A stretch of DNA of 64,000 nucleotides from Bacteroidales bacterium. GTDB lineage: Bacteria > Bacteroidota > Bacteroidia > Bacteroidales > JAIOZK01. The stretch lies in assembly GCA_021738625.1 (NCBI GenBank), contig JAIPBS010000002.1:124001-188000 (forward strand), written 5' to 3'. The stretch's first letter is position 1. The number at the start of each line of letters is the position of its first letter. Positions 44,531 to 53,001 of this stretch are shown here, piece after piece. The position numbers were made by a program, and so were the translations under genes. The notes beneath the pieces are model-generated. The model did no database searches and was not told where the DNA came from. It saw only the letters and a program-made list of their open reading frames with translations.

Positions 44531-45808
44531 TCATTGACCGGCCACCAGTTCCGACAGGCTGTCGGGCTGCATATATTTCCCGGCCAGCTCTTTTAATTCG
44601 ACTGCCGTGGTGGTGTTAATGGTGTCGATCAAATTATTTATATATTCAAAATTATATCCATAGGTGATCAGGCTTTTAAAATTCTCAGCCAGTCCGACCG
44701 GGCCGTCCAGGCTGTGAATGATGTTTCCGATCAGGAAATTCTTAACTTTAAACAGCTCTTCTTCAGAAATGTTTTCATTGCAAAGTTTTTCAACTTCCCG
44801 ATATATTTCATCCAGTGCATTATTCCGCACATTCGAGCCAACCTCGGTGGCAATGAAAAAGTAACCTGCCTGTTGTAAAGATATTAAACCTGCGCCAATT
44901 CCATAGGTATAACCCTTATCTTCCCGTATGTTGTTCATCAACCTGGATCCGAAATAACCGCCCAGGGCTGTGGTTAATATCTTCATTTTGATATAATCGG
45001 GATGCTTTTTATTGAACAAGGGTTTACCGATCCTAATAGCCGATTGCAACGCATTTTCCTGTTCGATGAACTTTTTGTTAGCTTGATATGTAAAATGATC
45101 TATCCTGGTAACCGGTTCGTTTAAATTGTTTTCTTTATTGATGCCGATATGCTTATCAATCAACTCAGGGATGTGATCTTCAATTTTTCCGCTGATGATA
45201 AGCACAGCATTCGCCGGATTATAGAATGTTTCATAAAAGGTTTTTAAATCATTCAGAATGATGCTGTCATAATTTTCTTCCCTTGTCAGGCTTCCATACG
45301 GATGGCCGTTAAAGATCAGGGGGAAGAAATGCCTGCGGGCAAGGTGTTTTACCTTACGGTTGTTGATCAGAAAGTTTTGCTTGTGTTTTCTTTTCAGAAT
45401 ATTCCACTCGGATTCGGGAAAAACAGGCCTGAAAATGATTTCAGAAAAAACCGGAAGTACTTTTTCCAGATGTTTATTTAAACTAAGCAGGGTTAAGCCG
45501 GCTTTATCTTTTTCGCAATTGGCCAGAAACTGCGCGCCGTAGAAATCGAATTTTTCAGCAATCCGGTATGCATCGTAGCCGGCAGTTCCTTCCGACAGCA
45601 TTTTACTGGTGAGCAGGGCTTGTAGTGGCCTGGACTGGAAGTATGTTCCGGCATTGAATAAAAGGTCAATTTTAACGATATCCTGCTTGCCTGCATTTAT
45701 GAACCAGGCGGGTATGCCATTTTTGAGCTTAATAAAATCCGGGTTTTCCAGTTTTAGCTTTTCAACCTGTTTGATCTGTGGCGCTTTCGTTCTGTCTGTT
45801 GCGTTCAT
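44531..45808 (-). CDS. M16-family peptidase-like protein, zinc motif absent
   Basis: A 425-residue M16 (insulinase/mitochondrial processing peptidase) fold protein. Where active members have HxxEH, this one reads QALLTSKMLSEGT, so the zinc site is lost. The C-terminal half retains the R...GYTYG substrate-binding pattern (GSRLMNNIREDKGYTYGIG). This matches the non-catalytic partner of heterodimeric M16B enzymes. Its ATG overlaps the stop of the active subunit gene by one base (TAATG), consistent with equimolar expression. Confidence 0.88.
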   Translation of the reverse strand: MNATDRTKAPQIKQVEKLKLENPDFIKLKNGIPAWFINAGKQDIVKIDLLFNAGTYFQSRPLQALLTSKMLSEGTAGYDAYRIAEKFDFYGAQFLANCEKDKAGLTLLSLNKHLEKVLPVFSEIIFRPVFPESEWNILKRKHKQNFLINNRKVKHLARRHFFPLIFNGHPYGSLTREENYDSIILNDLKTFYETFYNPANAVLIISGKIEDHIPELIDKHIGINKENNLNEPVTRIDHFTYQANKKFIEQENALQSAIRIGKPLFNKKHPDYIKMKILTTALGGYFGSRLMNNIREDKGYTYGIGAGLISLQQAGYFFIATEVGSNVRNNALDEIYREVEKLCNENISEEELFKVKNFLIGNIIHSLDGPVGLAENFKSLITYGYNFEYINNLIDTINTTTAVELKELAGKYMQPDSLSELVAGQ

Positions 45809-47058
45809 TATGAATTCTGGATTTTGGCTTGGTAATTCAATATCGAGCAGTTGGCCGGGCGGAAAAGTTCTGAAGCAACCTTTTGGATTTGTTCTTTGGT
45901 GACCTTTCTGTATTGTTCCGCTTGCTTGTTGATCTGGCCGGCATCGCCAAGGACTTCAAAAAATGCCAGATTCACAGCGCGGCTCAACACGTCCATTTCC
46001 GCATATTCCAGTGCAGCTTCAACCTTGTTTTTAACTTTTTGCAGCTCAGTTGGGTCGACCGGTGTTTCGCTGATTTCTTTCAGTTGCCTGAAAACAGCTG
46101 CTTTGGCTTTTTCCGGATCGGTATCAACCGATATTTTTCCGGTTACAATAAACAACCCTTCATCCATTTCACCTGTGATATAAGCATCTATATTGCTGAA
46201 GAGTTGTTGTTCTTTCACGAGTTTTTGATACAGGCGGGATGAATTCCCGTTGGAAAGGATATCCGAAATCAGGTCGGTGGTATAATAATCAGGACTATGC
46301 CTGTCGCACATATGAAATGCCAGATAAAGGGCATTGGCCGGTACATCGCGTTGCACAGTTTTTTCTCTTTGCCGGGTTTGCACAGGTTCTTTTGGCAGTT
46401 TTCTCACAATGGCTTCGTTTTGATTTTGTATGCTGCCAAACCATTTTTCTGCCAGTTGCATCACCTCACCCGGGTTGATGTTTCCGGCCACCACCACAAC
46501 AGCATTATTAGGGTTGTAGTATTTTCTATAGAATGTTTTTACATCTTCCATGCTGGCTTCCTGTACATGTTTTATTTCCTTACCTATGGTTGGCCATCGG
46601 TAGGGATGTGTTATATAGGCCAGGGGCCTTAGCAGAAGCCAGGCGTCACCATAAGGCTGGTTTAGGTATACTTGTCTGAACTCCTCGCTTACAACATTTC
46701 GCTGAACCTCCAGGCTTTTGGGATTAAAGGCCAGTTGATTCATCCGGTCCGATTCGATCCAAAAGGCCGTTTCAAGATTCTGGTGTGGGAGGCTGCAATA
46801 ATAGTTGGTGACGTCGCTGTTGGTGAAAGCGTTGTTCTCTCCGCCAACCCGCTCAAGAGGCTCATCATATTTGGCCACATTTTCAGATCCGCCAAACATG
46901 AGGTGTTCGAAAAGATGGGCAAATCCTGTTCGCTCAGGATACTCGTCTCGCGAGCCAACATCATACATTACATTCAAAACGGTTAGCGGGGTTGTTTTAT
47001 CCTGATGGATAAGAACCCGCAGGCCATTGTCGAGAACAGCTCTTTCAAAATTAATCAT
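45808..47058 (-). CDS. M16-family zinc peptidase, catalytic subunit
   Basis: A 416-residue M16 peptidase with the inverted zinc motif HLFEH at residues 48-52 (GFAHLFEHLMFGG) and the downstream Glu ligand region NAFTNSDVTNYYCSLP. No clear signal peptide is present, so it is probably cytoplasmic, unless exported by another route. It pairs with the inactive subunit encoded next. Substrate unknown; homologues degrade peptides. A TAATTTTG box upstream overlaps the divergent glyA promoter zone. Confidence 0.9.
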   Translation of the reverse strand: MINFERAVLDNGLRVLIHQDKTTPLTVLNVMYDVGSRDEYPERTGFAHLFEHLMFGGSENVAKYDEPLERVGGENNAFTNSDVTNYYCSLPHQNLETAFWIESDRMNQLAFNPKSLEVQRNVVSEEFRQVYLNQPYGDAWLLLRPLAYITHPYRWPTIGKEIKHVQEASMEDVKTFYRKYYNPNNAVVVVAGNINPGEVMQLAEKWFGSIQNQNEAIVRKLPKEPVQTRQREKTVQRDVPANALYLAFHMCDRHSPDYYTTDLISDILSNGNSSRLYQKLVKEQQLFSNIDAYITGEMDEGLFIVTGKISVDTDPEKAKAAVFRQLKEISETPVDPTELQKVKNKVEAALEYAEMDVLSRAVNLAFFEVLGDAGQINKQAEQYRKVTKEQIQKVASELFRPANCSILNYQAKIQNS

Positions 47059-47121
47059 ATCCTTTTGACTGTTTGGTGTTAAAACTGATAAGAGACGGTT
47101 TTATTTTACCCAATGAAAATG

Positions 47122-47129
47122 CAAAATTA
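47122..47129 (-). promoter_or_regulatory. -7 box for the M16 pair
   Basis: TAATTTTG on the minus strand, 63 bases from the M16 ATG. Only four bases separate it from the glyA -7 box on the other strand. Confidence 0.4.
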
Positions 47130-47133
47130 ATCG

Positions 47134-47141
47134 TAAATTTG
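47134..47141 (+). promoter_or_regulatory. -7 box for glyA
   Basis: TAAATTTG matches TAnnTTTG, 60 bases before the glyA ATG, which leaves a leader of about 53 bases. I see no riboswitch-like fold in it. Confidence 0.5.
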
Positions 47142-47201
47142 CAAAACATGCTGTTAGCGAACAAAAGCACCTGCAAGTAATTCATAAAAACTTTATAGAA
47201 T

Positions 47202-48482
47202 ATGGAACGCGATAAACTGGTTTTTGAAATTATTGAAAAGGAAAAACAACGTCAACTGGATGGCCTGGAATTAATTGCCTCAGAGAATTTTGTTAGCCAA
47301 CAGGTTCTTGAATCCATGGGCTCGGTTATGACAAACAAATATGCGGAAGGTTATCCGGGCAAGCGATATTACGGCGGTTGTCAGTTTGTGGATGAAACCG
47401 AGCAACTGGCCATCGACCGGGCCAAAGAGCTATTCAACGCAGTTTGGGCGAATGTTCAGCCGCATTCGGGAGCTCAGGCCAACATGGCTGTTTTTCTTGC
47501 CTGCCTTAAACCAGGTGATATTTTTATGGGAATGGACCTTTCTCATGGCGGCCATCTTTCGCATGGTTCCCCGGTGAACTCCTCAGGTATACTTTATAAT
47601 CAGGTTGCTTATAAAGTTAAAAAGGACACCGGCGAGATCGATTATGAAGATATGGAAGAAACCGCCTTGCGCGAAAAGCCCAAACTAATTATTGCCGGTG
47701 CTTCGGCTTACTCAAGAGACTGGGATTACAAACGCATGCGTCAGATCGCTGATAAAATAGATGCCATACTGATGGCCGATATTGCCCACCCGGCCGGTTT
47801 GATCGCCAAAGGATTGCTTAACGATCCCCTGCCGCATTGCCATGTAGTGACTACCACCACGCATAAAACCCTTCGCGGCCCAAGAGGTGGTATGATCCTG
47901 GTCGGAGAGGATTTTGACAACCCCTGGGGCAAGAAAACCCTGAAAGGAAAAGTGAAAAGTTTCACCCAGGTGCTCGACTCGGCCTTGTTTCCGGGTACAC
48001 AGGGAGGACCACTGGAACATGTGATCGCATCCAAGGCGGTTGCTTTTGGTGAGGCACTTACGCATGGTTACAAAGACTATGTGAAACAGGTGAAGAAAAA
48101 CGCAGAGGTTATGGCCAAGGCATTTGTTGATAAGGGATACCATGTGATCTCGGGAGGTACCGACAACCACTTGATGCTGATTGACCTCAGGAGCAAATTC
48201 CCGGAGATCAGCGGAAGAAAAGTTGAAAACAAACTGGTACTTGCCGACATTACCGCAAACAAAAATATGGTTCCTTTTGACGACCGTTCGCCATTTGCCA
48301 CCTCAGGTCTTCGTATAGGAACACCTGCGGTCACAACCCGCGGCATGAAAGAAGAACATATGCCATTGATCGTTGATATGATAGATGAAGTGATCAATAA
48401 CATTGAAAATGAAGACCTCATCGCCAAGGTTAAAATAAGGGTGAATGAACTGATGAAGGAGTTCCCGATGTTTGCATGGTAA
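47202..48482 (+). CDS. glyA: Serine hydroxymethyltransferase
   Basis: GlyA interconverts serine and glycine with tetrahydrofolate, supplying one-carbon units. The 426-residue PLP enzyme has the N-terminal [17 protein letters not shown], the [16 protein letters not shown] segment, and the PLP lysine in [16 protein letters not shown]. Length and motifs are normal. It is monocistronic, with an AT-rich perfect hairpin terminator directly after the stop codon. Confidence 0.97.
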   Translation: MERDKLVFEIIEKEKQRQLDGLELIASENFVSQQVLESMGSVMTNKYAEGYPGKRYYGGCQFVDETEQLAIDRAKELFNAVWANVQPHSGAQANMAVFLACLKPGDIFMGMDLSHGGHLSHGSPVNSSGILYNQVAYKVKKDTGEIDYEDMEETALREKPKLIIAGASAYSRDWDYKRMRQIADKIDAILMADIAHPAGLIAKGLLNDPLPHCHVVTTTTHKTLRGPRGGMILVGEDFDNPWGKKTLKGKVKSFTQVLDSALFPGTQGGPLEHVIASKAVAFGEALTHGYKDYVKQVKKNAEVMAKAFVDKGYHVISGGTDNHLMLIDLRSKFPEISGRKVENKLVLADITANKNMVPFDDRSPFATSGLRIGTPAVTTRGMKEEHMPLIVDMIDEVINNIENEDLIAKVKIRVNELMKEFPMFAW

Positions 48483-48527
48483 TATTTTTTTTCAATTATT
48501 TTACAAAAAAAATAATTGAAAAAAATA
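48483..48527. terminator. Bidirectional AT-rich hairpin terminator between glyA and the ERCC4 gene
   Basis: TATTTTTTTTCAATTATTTT is mirrored by AAAATAATTGAAAAAAATA across a short ACAAAA loop, a stem of about 19 base pairs. Both flanks provide T-runs for the converging transcripts. The hairpin begins at the base after the glyA stop. Confidence 0.8.
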
Positions 48528-48529
48528 TG

Positions 48530-49177
48530 TTAGGGTTCGAATGGTTGATGGAGGAAGTCATGGATTTTTTGGGCTTTGGTTTTGCCGATCCCTCTTATTT
48601 TTTGGAGGGATTTGCAATCTGCAAAAAGCACTTTCTCTATCGTTCTAAATTCTTTTAATAAATCATAGGAAAGTTTTTTACTGATGCCGGGAAGTCCCTG
48701 AACGAAAAACAATTGATGGCTATGTAAACGTTTTGGTTTGGTGCCTTTTGTGAGTAACCTGTTATGGATTCTTTCCTCATGTTGAACTATTTTAACAATC
48801 GTATTTGCCGTTTCGCATGCAGTTGCTGTATAGTAAACGGGAATTTGCCAGCAAGAGGTGATTGAAAGCAAAGCGCCTTTCACTGCGGTTTTGCTTATCA
48901 TAGAAGTGGTTCGCAAAGGATTGCCTTCAATGATCATCAATACCGGCAATGACTGATTTTTAAGCTTTTTGCATTGTCCGAATAGCACTTGGGTTTTAAG
49001 TGATTGGATCAAATCAACAGCTGTTTTTCTTTCCACCAATACTTTATGGGGAATAAGGTAATCTCCCGCATTAAGATTTTTAAAACCAATGTTCGATAAT
49101 TTATCTTTCAGAATTTCAGGTATGCCTGATGCCCTTTCGCGGTAATCAATGATCATTTCCGGCGTAGGAGGTTTCAT
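48530..49177 (-). CDS. ERCC4/XPF-type nuclease with helix-hairpin-helix
   Basis: A 215-residue protein. Residues of about 8-130 are an XPF/ERCC4 nuclease domain with the catalytic motif VLVERKTAVDLIQSL (ERKxxxD) and upstream MIIDYRE. Residues of about 155-210 are a tandem helix-hairpin-helix region (VQGLPGISKKLSYDLL and IRGIGKTKAQKI). The order matches the nuclease half of archaeal Hef/XPF, without a helicase. Such enzymes cut branched or flap DNA. The bacterial versions are little studied, so the role in repair is inferred. It stands alone on the minus strand. Confidence 0.85.
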   Translation of the reverse strand: MKPPTPEMIIDYRERASGIPEILKDKLSNIGFKNLNAGDYLIPHKVLVERKTAVDLIQSLKTQVLFGQCKKLKNQSLPVLMIIEGNPLRTTSMISKTAVKGALLSITSCWQIPVYYTATACETANTIVKIVQHEERIHNRLLTKGTKPKRLHSHQLFFVQGLPGISKKLSYDLLKEFRTIEKVLFADCKSLQKIRGIGKTKAQKIHDFLHQPFEP

Positions 49178-49231
49178 TTGATAAGATTTTGATTGGTTTA
49201 AATTTATGAAAAATAATACAACTATCCCGAT

Positions 49232-49249
49232 CTGTTAGACTCAGTATAA
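49232..49249 (+). repeat. Possible short fragment of R103
   Basis: TCTGTTAGACTCAGTATA resembles the TCTGTTAGATTCAGTTATA junction of R103 with one substitution and one deletion. It lies 220 bases from copy B. It may be a relic or chance. The rest of the 425-base gap (49178-49602) shows only copy B and no gene. Confidence 0.35.
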
Positions 49250-49469
49250 AGAGCTTCTTGATCATTCGTACATTATTGCTTTTTCGTCTCAAAATGAAAT
49301 AAACTGTTGATATGATAATTTTTTTCCGGATAGATTAATATACAAACCCATTGGGGTTTTTTAAGGAAGTCACTCTACTTAACACAAACTTAACCAACAT
49401 TTAACATTCATATAAGCCGCAAATTCCCCTATGCTGTATTTTCGTTGATTGAATTGTATGCTGTTGTTT

Positions 49470-49571
49470 TATACTGAATCTTATAAAAATGCAAAACATT
49501 TTTCTATTAGATTCAGTTATACCGATTGGAGTATGAGGTCAATCATTGCAAACCTGTTCCGAATCGGTATA
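49470..49571 (+). repeat. R103 dispersed repeat, copy B
   Basis: A 102-base copy (one T deleted) beginning TATACTGAATCTTATAAAAA and ending ATCGGTATA. Hairpin 1 is intact. The outer stem of hairpin 2 is perfect (TATACCGATT/AATCGGTATA), but its inner left arm has drifted to GGAGTATG. It ends 31 bases before the sixA ATG. Confidence 0.9.
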
Positions 49572-49602
49572 TAATTTATAACTATCTTTATAAAAAGCTG
49601 CT

Positions 49603-50112
49603 ATGAAAACTTTGTATATCGTACGCCACGCCAAATCCTCCTGGGATTATCCCGACCTGACGGACCATGACAGGCCCTTGCTTGAAAAAGGCAAGAAGCG
49701 AACAAAGAAGATCATCGATTTTATCCTCGACAAAAGTATACAAGTGGATTATATCATATCTTCCTCGGCAGTGCGTGCTCTCGAAACAGCGAAGTTTCTT
49801 GCGCGCGCAATGAGATATCCGGTTGAAGATATCAAAGTTGATCCGCAGGTTTATCATGCTGATGCGGAAAAACTGAAAGACCAATTTTTTGATTTAAGCG
49901 ATAAGTACAATTCGGTAATGTTGTTCGGGCATAATCCTGCCTTTACGAATTTTGCAAATTTTTTCCTGGAAGAAAAAATCGATTGGTTGCCAACATCCGG
50001 TATTGTCTGCATTGATTTTGAAACGGAAAAATGGGATCAGATTTTTATTGCCGTTTCGCATACGAAGTTCATTATCACCCCCAAAATGCTTAAGGCGTCC
50101 GAGAACGTATAA
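49603..50112 (+). CDS. sixA: SixA-like phosphohistidine phosphatase
   Basis: A 169-residue member of the histidine phosphatase superfamily. The catalytic RHG-type motif is YIVRHAKSSWDYPDL, and the second His is in VMLFGHNPAFTNFANFF. SixA proteins remove phosphate from histidine in signalling or PTS proteins. It precedes ppk1 by 41 bases. R103 copy B lies immediately upstream, where the promoter should be; TATCTTTA near 49582 is a weak -7 candidate. The target is unknown. Confidence 0.88.
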   Translation: MKTLYIVRHAKSSWDYPDLTDHDRPLLEKGKKRTKKIIDFILDKSIQVDYIISSSAVRALETAKFLARAMRYPVEDIKVDPQVYHADAEKLKDQFFDLSDKYNSVMLFGHNPAFTNFANFFLEEKIDWLPTSGIVCIDFETEKWDQIFIAVSHTKFIITPKMLKASENV

Positions 50113-50153
50113 ATTTTATATCTTGTGCATTAATATTTATAATCTTTTATCCT

Positions 50154-52229
50154 ATGGCAAAAGACACATCTGATTTTGTAAATCGGGAGATCAGCTGGTT
50201 ATATTTTAATGAAAGAGTTTTGCAGGAAGCCTATGATGATGGTAACCCCCTGATTGAACGGATCAAGTTTCTGGGTATTTATTCTAATAATCGGGATGAG
50301 TTTTTCAGGGTTCGTGTGGCCACCATGAAACGCATGTTGAAAATCCACAGAAAGCAAAACCTTTCAGGTCAAAAATATAATGATGTTTTGAGCCAGATAC
50401 ATGCCATTGTTTCGATGCAGGAAGAAAAGTTTAACCAGACTTACGAAGTGTTAAAGGAAGAACTTGCCAAAAACAATATATTCATTGTAAATGAAGAACA
50501 GCTTAATCAATCACAAGGTGAATTTGTCAATTCATATTATCACGATAAAATCAGACCTCACCTGTTTCCACTCATGCTCAACAGCATCAAAGATCTTTCT
50601 TCCATACAGGATGCTTCCATTTACCTGGCTGTAAGTATGGAAAGCAGCAAAGACACCGAAAAAGCGGATTATGCACTTATCCAGTTGCCTACCAATGCGG
50701 TTTCCCGTTTTTTACAGTTGCCTGATGAGGGAGAAAAGAAATTTATCATTTTGCTTGATGATGTGATCCGCTATTGTTTGCATGATATGTTCGGGGTATA
50801 TGGATTTGATAGACTAAACGCATATACAATTAAGTTCACCCGCGACTCAGAGCTTGACATCGACAATGATGTTTCAAAGAGCTTTGTGGAATTGATGAGC
50901 GAAAGTGTGAAACAACGAAAACGGGGAGAACCTGTCCGTTTTGTTTATGATGATGCGGTTCCCGAAAAATTGCTCAAAAAGCTTTTAAAGCGATTTAATA
51001 TCAGCAAGAATGATACCTTGAGAGCGGGGGGACGTTACCACAACTTTAAAGATTTTATGGGCTTTCCGAGAATCGGCTCAGGCAAGCTTGTTTACCCGCC
51101 TTCCCCTCCCTTACCACATCCCGAATTGAAAGGCGAAAGAAGCTATTTCGATATTCTGAAAGAAAAAGACATCATGTTGCATTATCCATACCAGTCTTTT
51201 CAGGATTTGATTGATTTTTTGCGTGAAGCTTCCATCGACCCGCAGGTGCGTTCCATCAAGATGACCTTTTACAGAGCCGCCCGGCATTCCCAGGCCATGA
51301 ACGCCCTGATCAATGCGGCCAGAAACGGTAAATATGTTACTGTGTTCATGGAAATTCAGGCCAGGTTCGATGAGGAAGCCAATATCTATTGGACCGAACG
51401 ACTGCAGGAAGAAGGCATCAAGGTTCTGCCCACCATTCCGGGTTATAAGGTTCATTCAAAAATGATTTTAATCAGAAGGAGGGAAGAAGGCATCAATCAT
51501 TTTTATGCCAATATTTCAACGGGCAATTTCAACGAGTCCACTGCCAAAGTATATGCAGATGACAGCTTGCTTACTTCACATCCCGAAATATGTGCCGATC
51601 TTTATAAAATATTTGATTTGATTGAGGCCAAGATCATTCAACCAAAATTCAATCAGCTGATCGTAGCCCCATATTATATCAGGGATTTCTTTATACAAAT
51701 GCTGGACAATGAAATTCAGGCAGCAGAACAAGGGAAAGAAGCATGGGTTATTCTGAAGATGAACAGCCTGGTGGATAAAAAAACAGCCCGGAAACTATAT
51801 GCCGCCAGTCAGGCAGGTGTAAAGATCAAATTGATTGTGCGCGGCATTTGCGTTATTTTTCCGGGTGTACCGGGCCTGAGCGAAAACATCGATGCCATAA
51901 GCATTGTGGACAAATTCCTCGAGCATTCCCGTGTATATATCTTTAACAACAATGGCGACAACAAATATTACATTGCTTCAGCCGACTGGATGCAACGCAA
52001 TTTTGATCACCGGGTGGAGATCCTTTGTCCTGTTCTGGATAAAAATATCAAACAGGAATTGATGGACATGATGCAGATCCAGCTGCGCGACAACTGCAAG
52101 GCCCGCCTGTTGGGTCCGGATAACTTGAATCAATACCGGAAAACCGATAACCCACAGAAGCACAGGTCTCAGTTTGAGATTTATGATTATTTTAAGGAGA
52201 AGCTGGGAAAAAATCAGCAGGTAGAATAA
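50154..52229 (+). CDS. ppk1: Polyphosphate kinase 1
   Basis: PPK1 makes polyphosphate from ATP reversibly through a phospho-histidine. The 691-residue protein has the N-terminal domain (FVNREISWLYFNERVLQEA), the head domain, and two phospholipase-D-like catalytic domains. Visible motifs are HYPYQSFQDLIDFLREA, the phosphorylated-His region KVHSKMILIRRREEG with NISTGNFNESTAKVYAD, and the second catalytic domain RGICVIFPGVPGLSENI. Length and residues are normal. sixA-ppk1 linkage is common in Bacteroidetes. It converges on the response-regulator gene, 6 bases away. Confidence 0.95.
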   Translation: MAKDTSDFVNREISWLYFNERVLQEAYDDGNPLIERIKFLGIYSNNRDEFFRVRVATMKRMLKIHRKQNLSGQKYNDVLSQIHAIVSMQEEKFNQTYEVLKEELAKNNIFIVNEEQLNQSQGEFVNSYYHDKIRPHLFPLMLNSIKDLSSIQDASIYLAVSMESSKDTEKADYALIQLPTNAVSRFLQLPDEGEKKFIILLDDVIRYCLHDMFGVYGFDRLNAYTIKFTRDSELDIDNDVSKSFVELMSESVKQRKRGEPVRFVYDDAVPEKLLKKLLKRFNISKNDTLRAGGRYHNFKDFMGFPRIGSGKLVYPPSPPLPHPELKGERSYFDILKEKDIMLHYPYQSFQDLIDFLREASIDPQVRSIKMTFYRAARHSQAMNALINAARNGKYVTVFMEIQARFDEEANIYWTERLQEEGIKVLPTIPGYKVHSKMILIRRREEGINHFYANISTGNFNESTAKVYADDSLLTSHPEICADLYKIFDLIEAKIIQPKFNQLIVAPYYIRDFFIQMLDNEIQAAEQGKEAWVILKMNSLVDKKTARKLYAASQAGVKIKLIVRGICVIFPGVPGLSENIDAISIVDKFLEHSRVYIFNNNGDNKYYIASADWMQRNFDHRVEILCPVLDKNIKQELMDMMQIQLRDNCKARLLGPDNLNQYRKTDNPQKHRSQFEIYDYFKEKLGKNQQVE

Positions 52230-52235
52230 AAGCTT

Positions 52236-52994
52236 TCAGTAGTTTTTTCGTCTGAGAAGAACATCCAGCAACTCATCTTTTCTTCTTCTGGAAACTTCAA
52301 CTGTTGAGCCGTCATCCAGGCTGAGTGATCCGCCGCCACCTTTCTGATACTTTACTACATGGTTGAGGTTGATCAGGTGTGATTTATGACTTCTGAAAAA
52401 CCCCTGTGCACAGAGCATTTCGTCATACTCCTTTAAAGACCTCGAAACAAGAATCTTCGATCCGTCCTTCATAATAAACCAGGTGTAATTGCTTTCCGAT
52501 TCGCAGCGCACAATGTCAAGCAGGTTAACAAAAGTAAAGCCTTCCAGGGTGGGGAGAGCGATCTTGTTAAATCCATGGAGATTGGCCATCATCAGTTCGA
52601 TGCGCCGGTGGAAGTTGGAGTAAAGATTACTGTCGTACAACCGGTTGACAGCCCGCATTAGTTTTTCGCTTTCTATTGGTTTCAGGAGATAGTCGATGGC
52701 GCTGAAACGAAAGGCATTAATAGCGTAACGGTCGAATGCAGATACAAAAATGATCTTGAAATCTAGCGAGGGGATTTGATCGAGCATATCGAATCCGGTT
52801 CCGTCGGGCAGTTTCACATCGAGGAAAACGAGCCCCGGTTTCTTTTCCATAATGGTTTCCTGTCCCATTTTTATATTGCCGGCTTCCCCGACAATTTCCA
52901 GGTTGTTGCAGTGATCGGTGATCAGTCCTTTCAGCGAGTTGCGGCAAGCGCTCTCGTCGTCCACAATTACTGTTTTGATTAATTCTTCATCCAT
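52236..52994 (-). CDS. LytTR-family response regulator
   Basis: A 252-residue response regulator. The receiver domain has its phospho-acceptor Asp in LVFLDVKLPDGTGFDML and the switch Lys in SAIDYLLKPIES. The C-terminal LytTR DNA-binding domain covers residues of about 150-252 (DIVRCESESNYTWFIMKDG, FFRSHKSHLINLNHVVKY). The ATG at 52994 gives MDEELIKTVIVDDE; the track's upstream start overlaps the kinase gene. The gene is 7 bases after the kinase gene, so this is a LytS/LytR-type pair. Target promoters are unknown. Confidence 0.92.
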   Translation of the reverse strand: MDEELIKTVIVDDESACRNSLKGLITDHCNNLEIVGEAGNIKMGQETIMEKKPGLVFLDVKLPDGTGFDMLDQIPSLDFKIIFVSAFDRYAINAFRFSAIDYLLKPIESEKLMRAVNRLYDSNLYSNFHRRIELMMANLHGFNKIALPTLEGFTFVNLLDIVRCESESNYTWFIMKDGSKILVSRSLKEYDEMLCAQGFFRSHKSHLINLNHVVKYQKGGGGSLSLDDGSTVEVSRRRKDELLDVLLRRKNY

Positions 52995-53001
52995 GGTTAA
53001 T

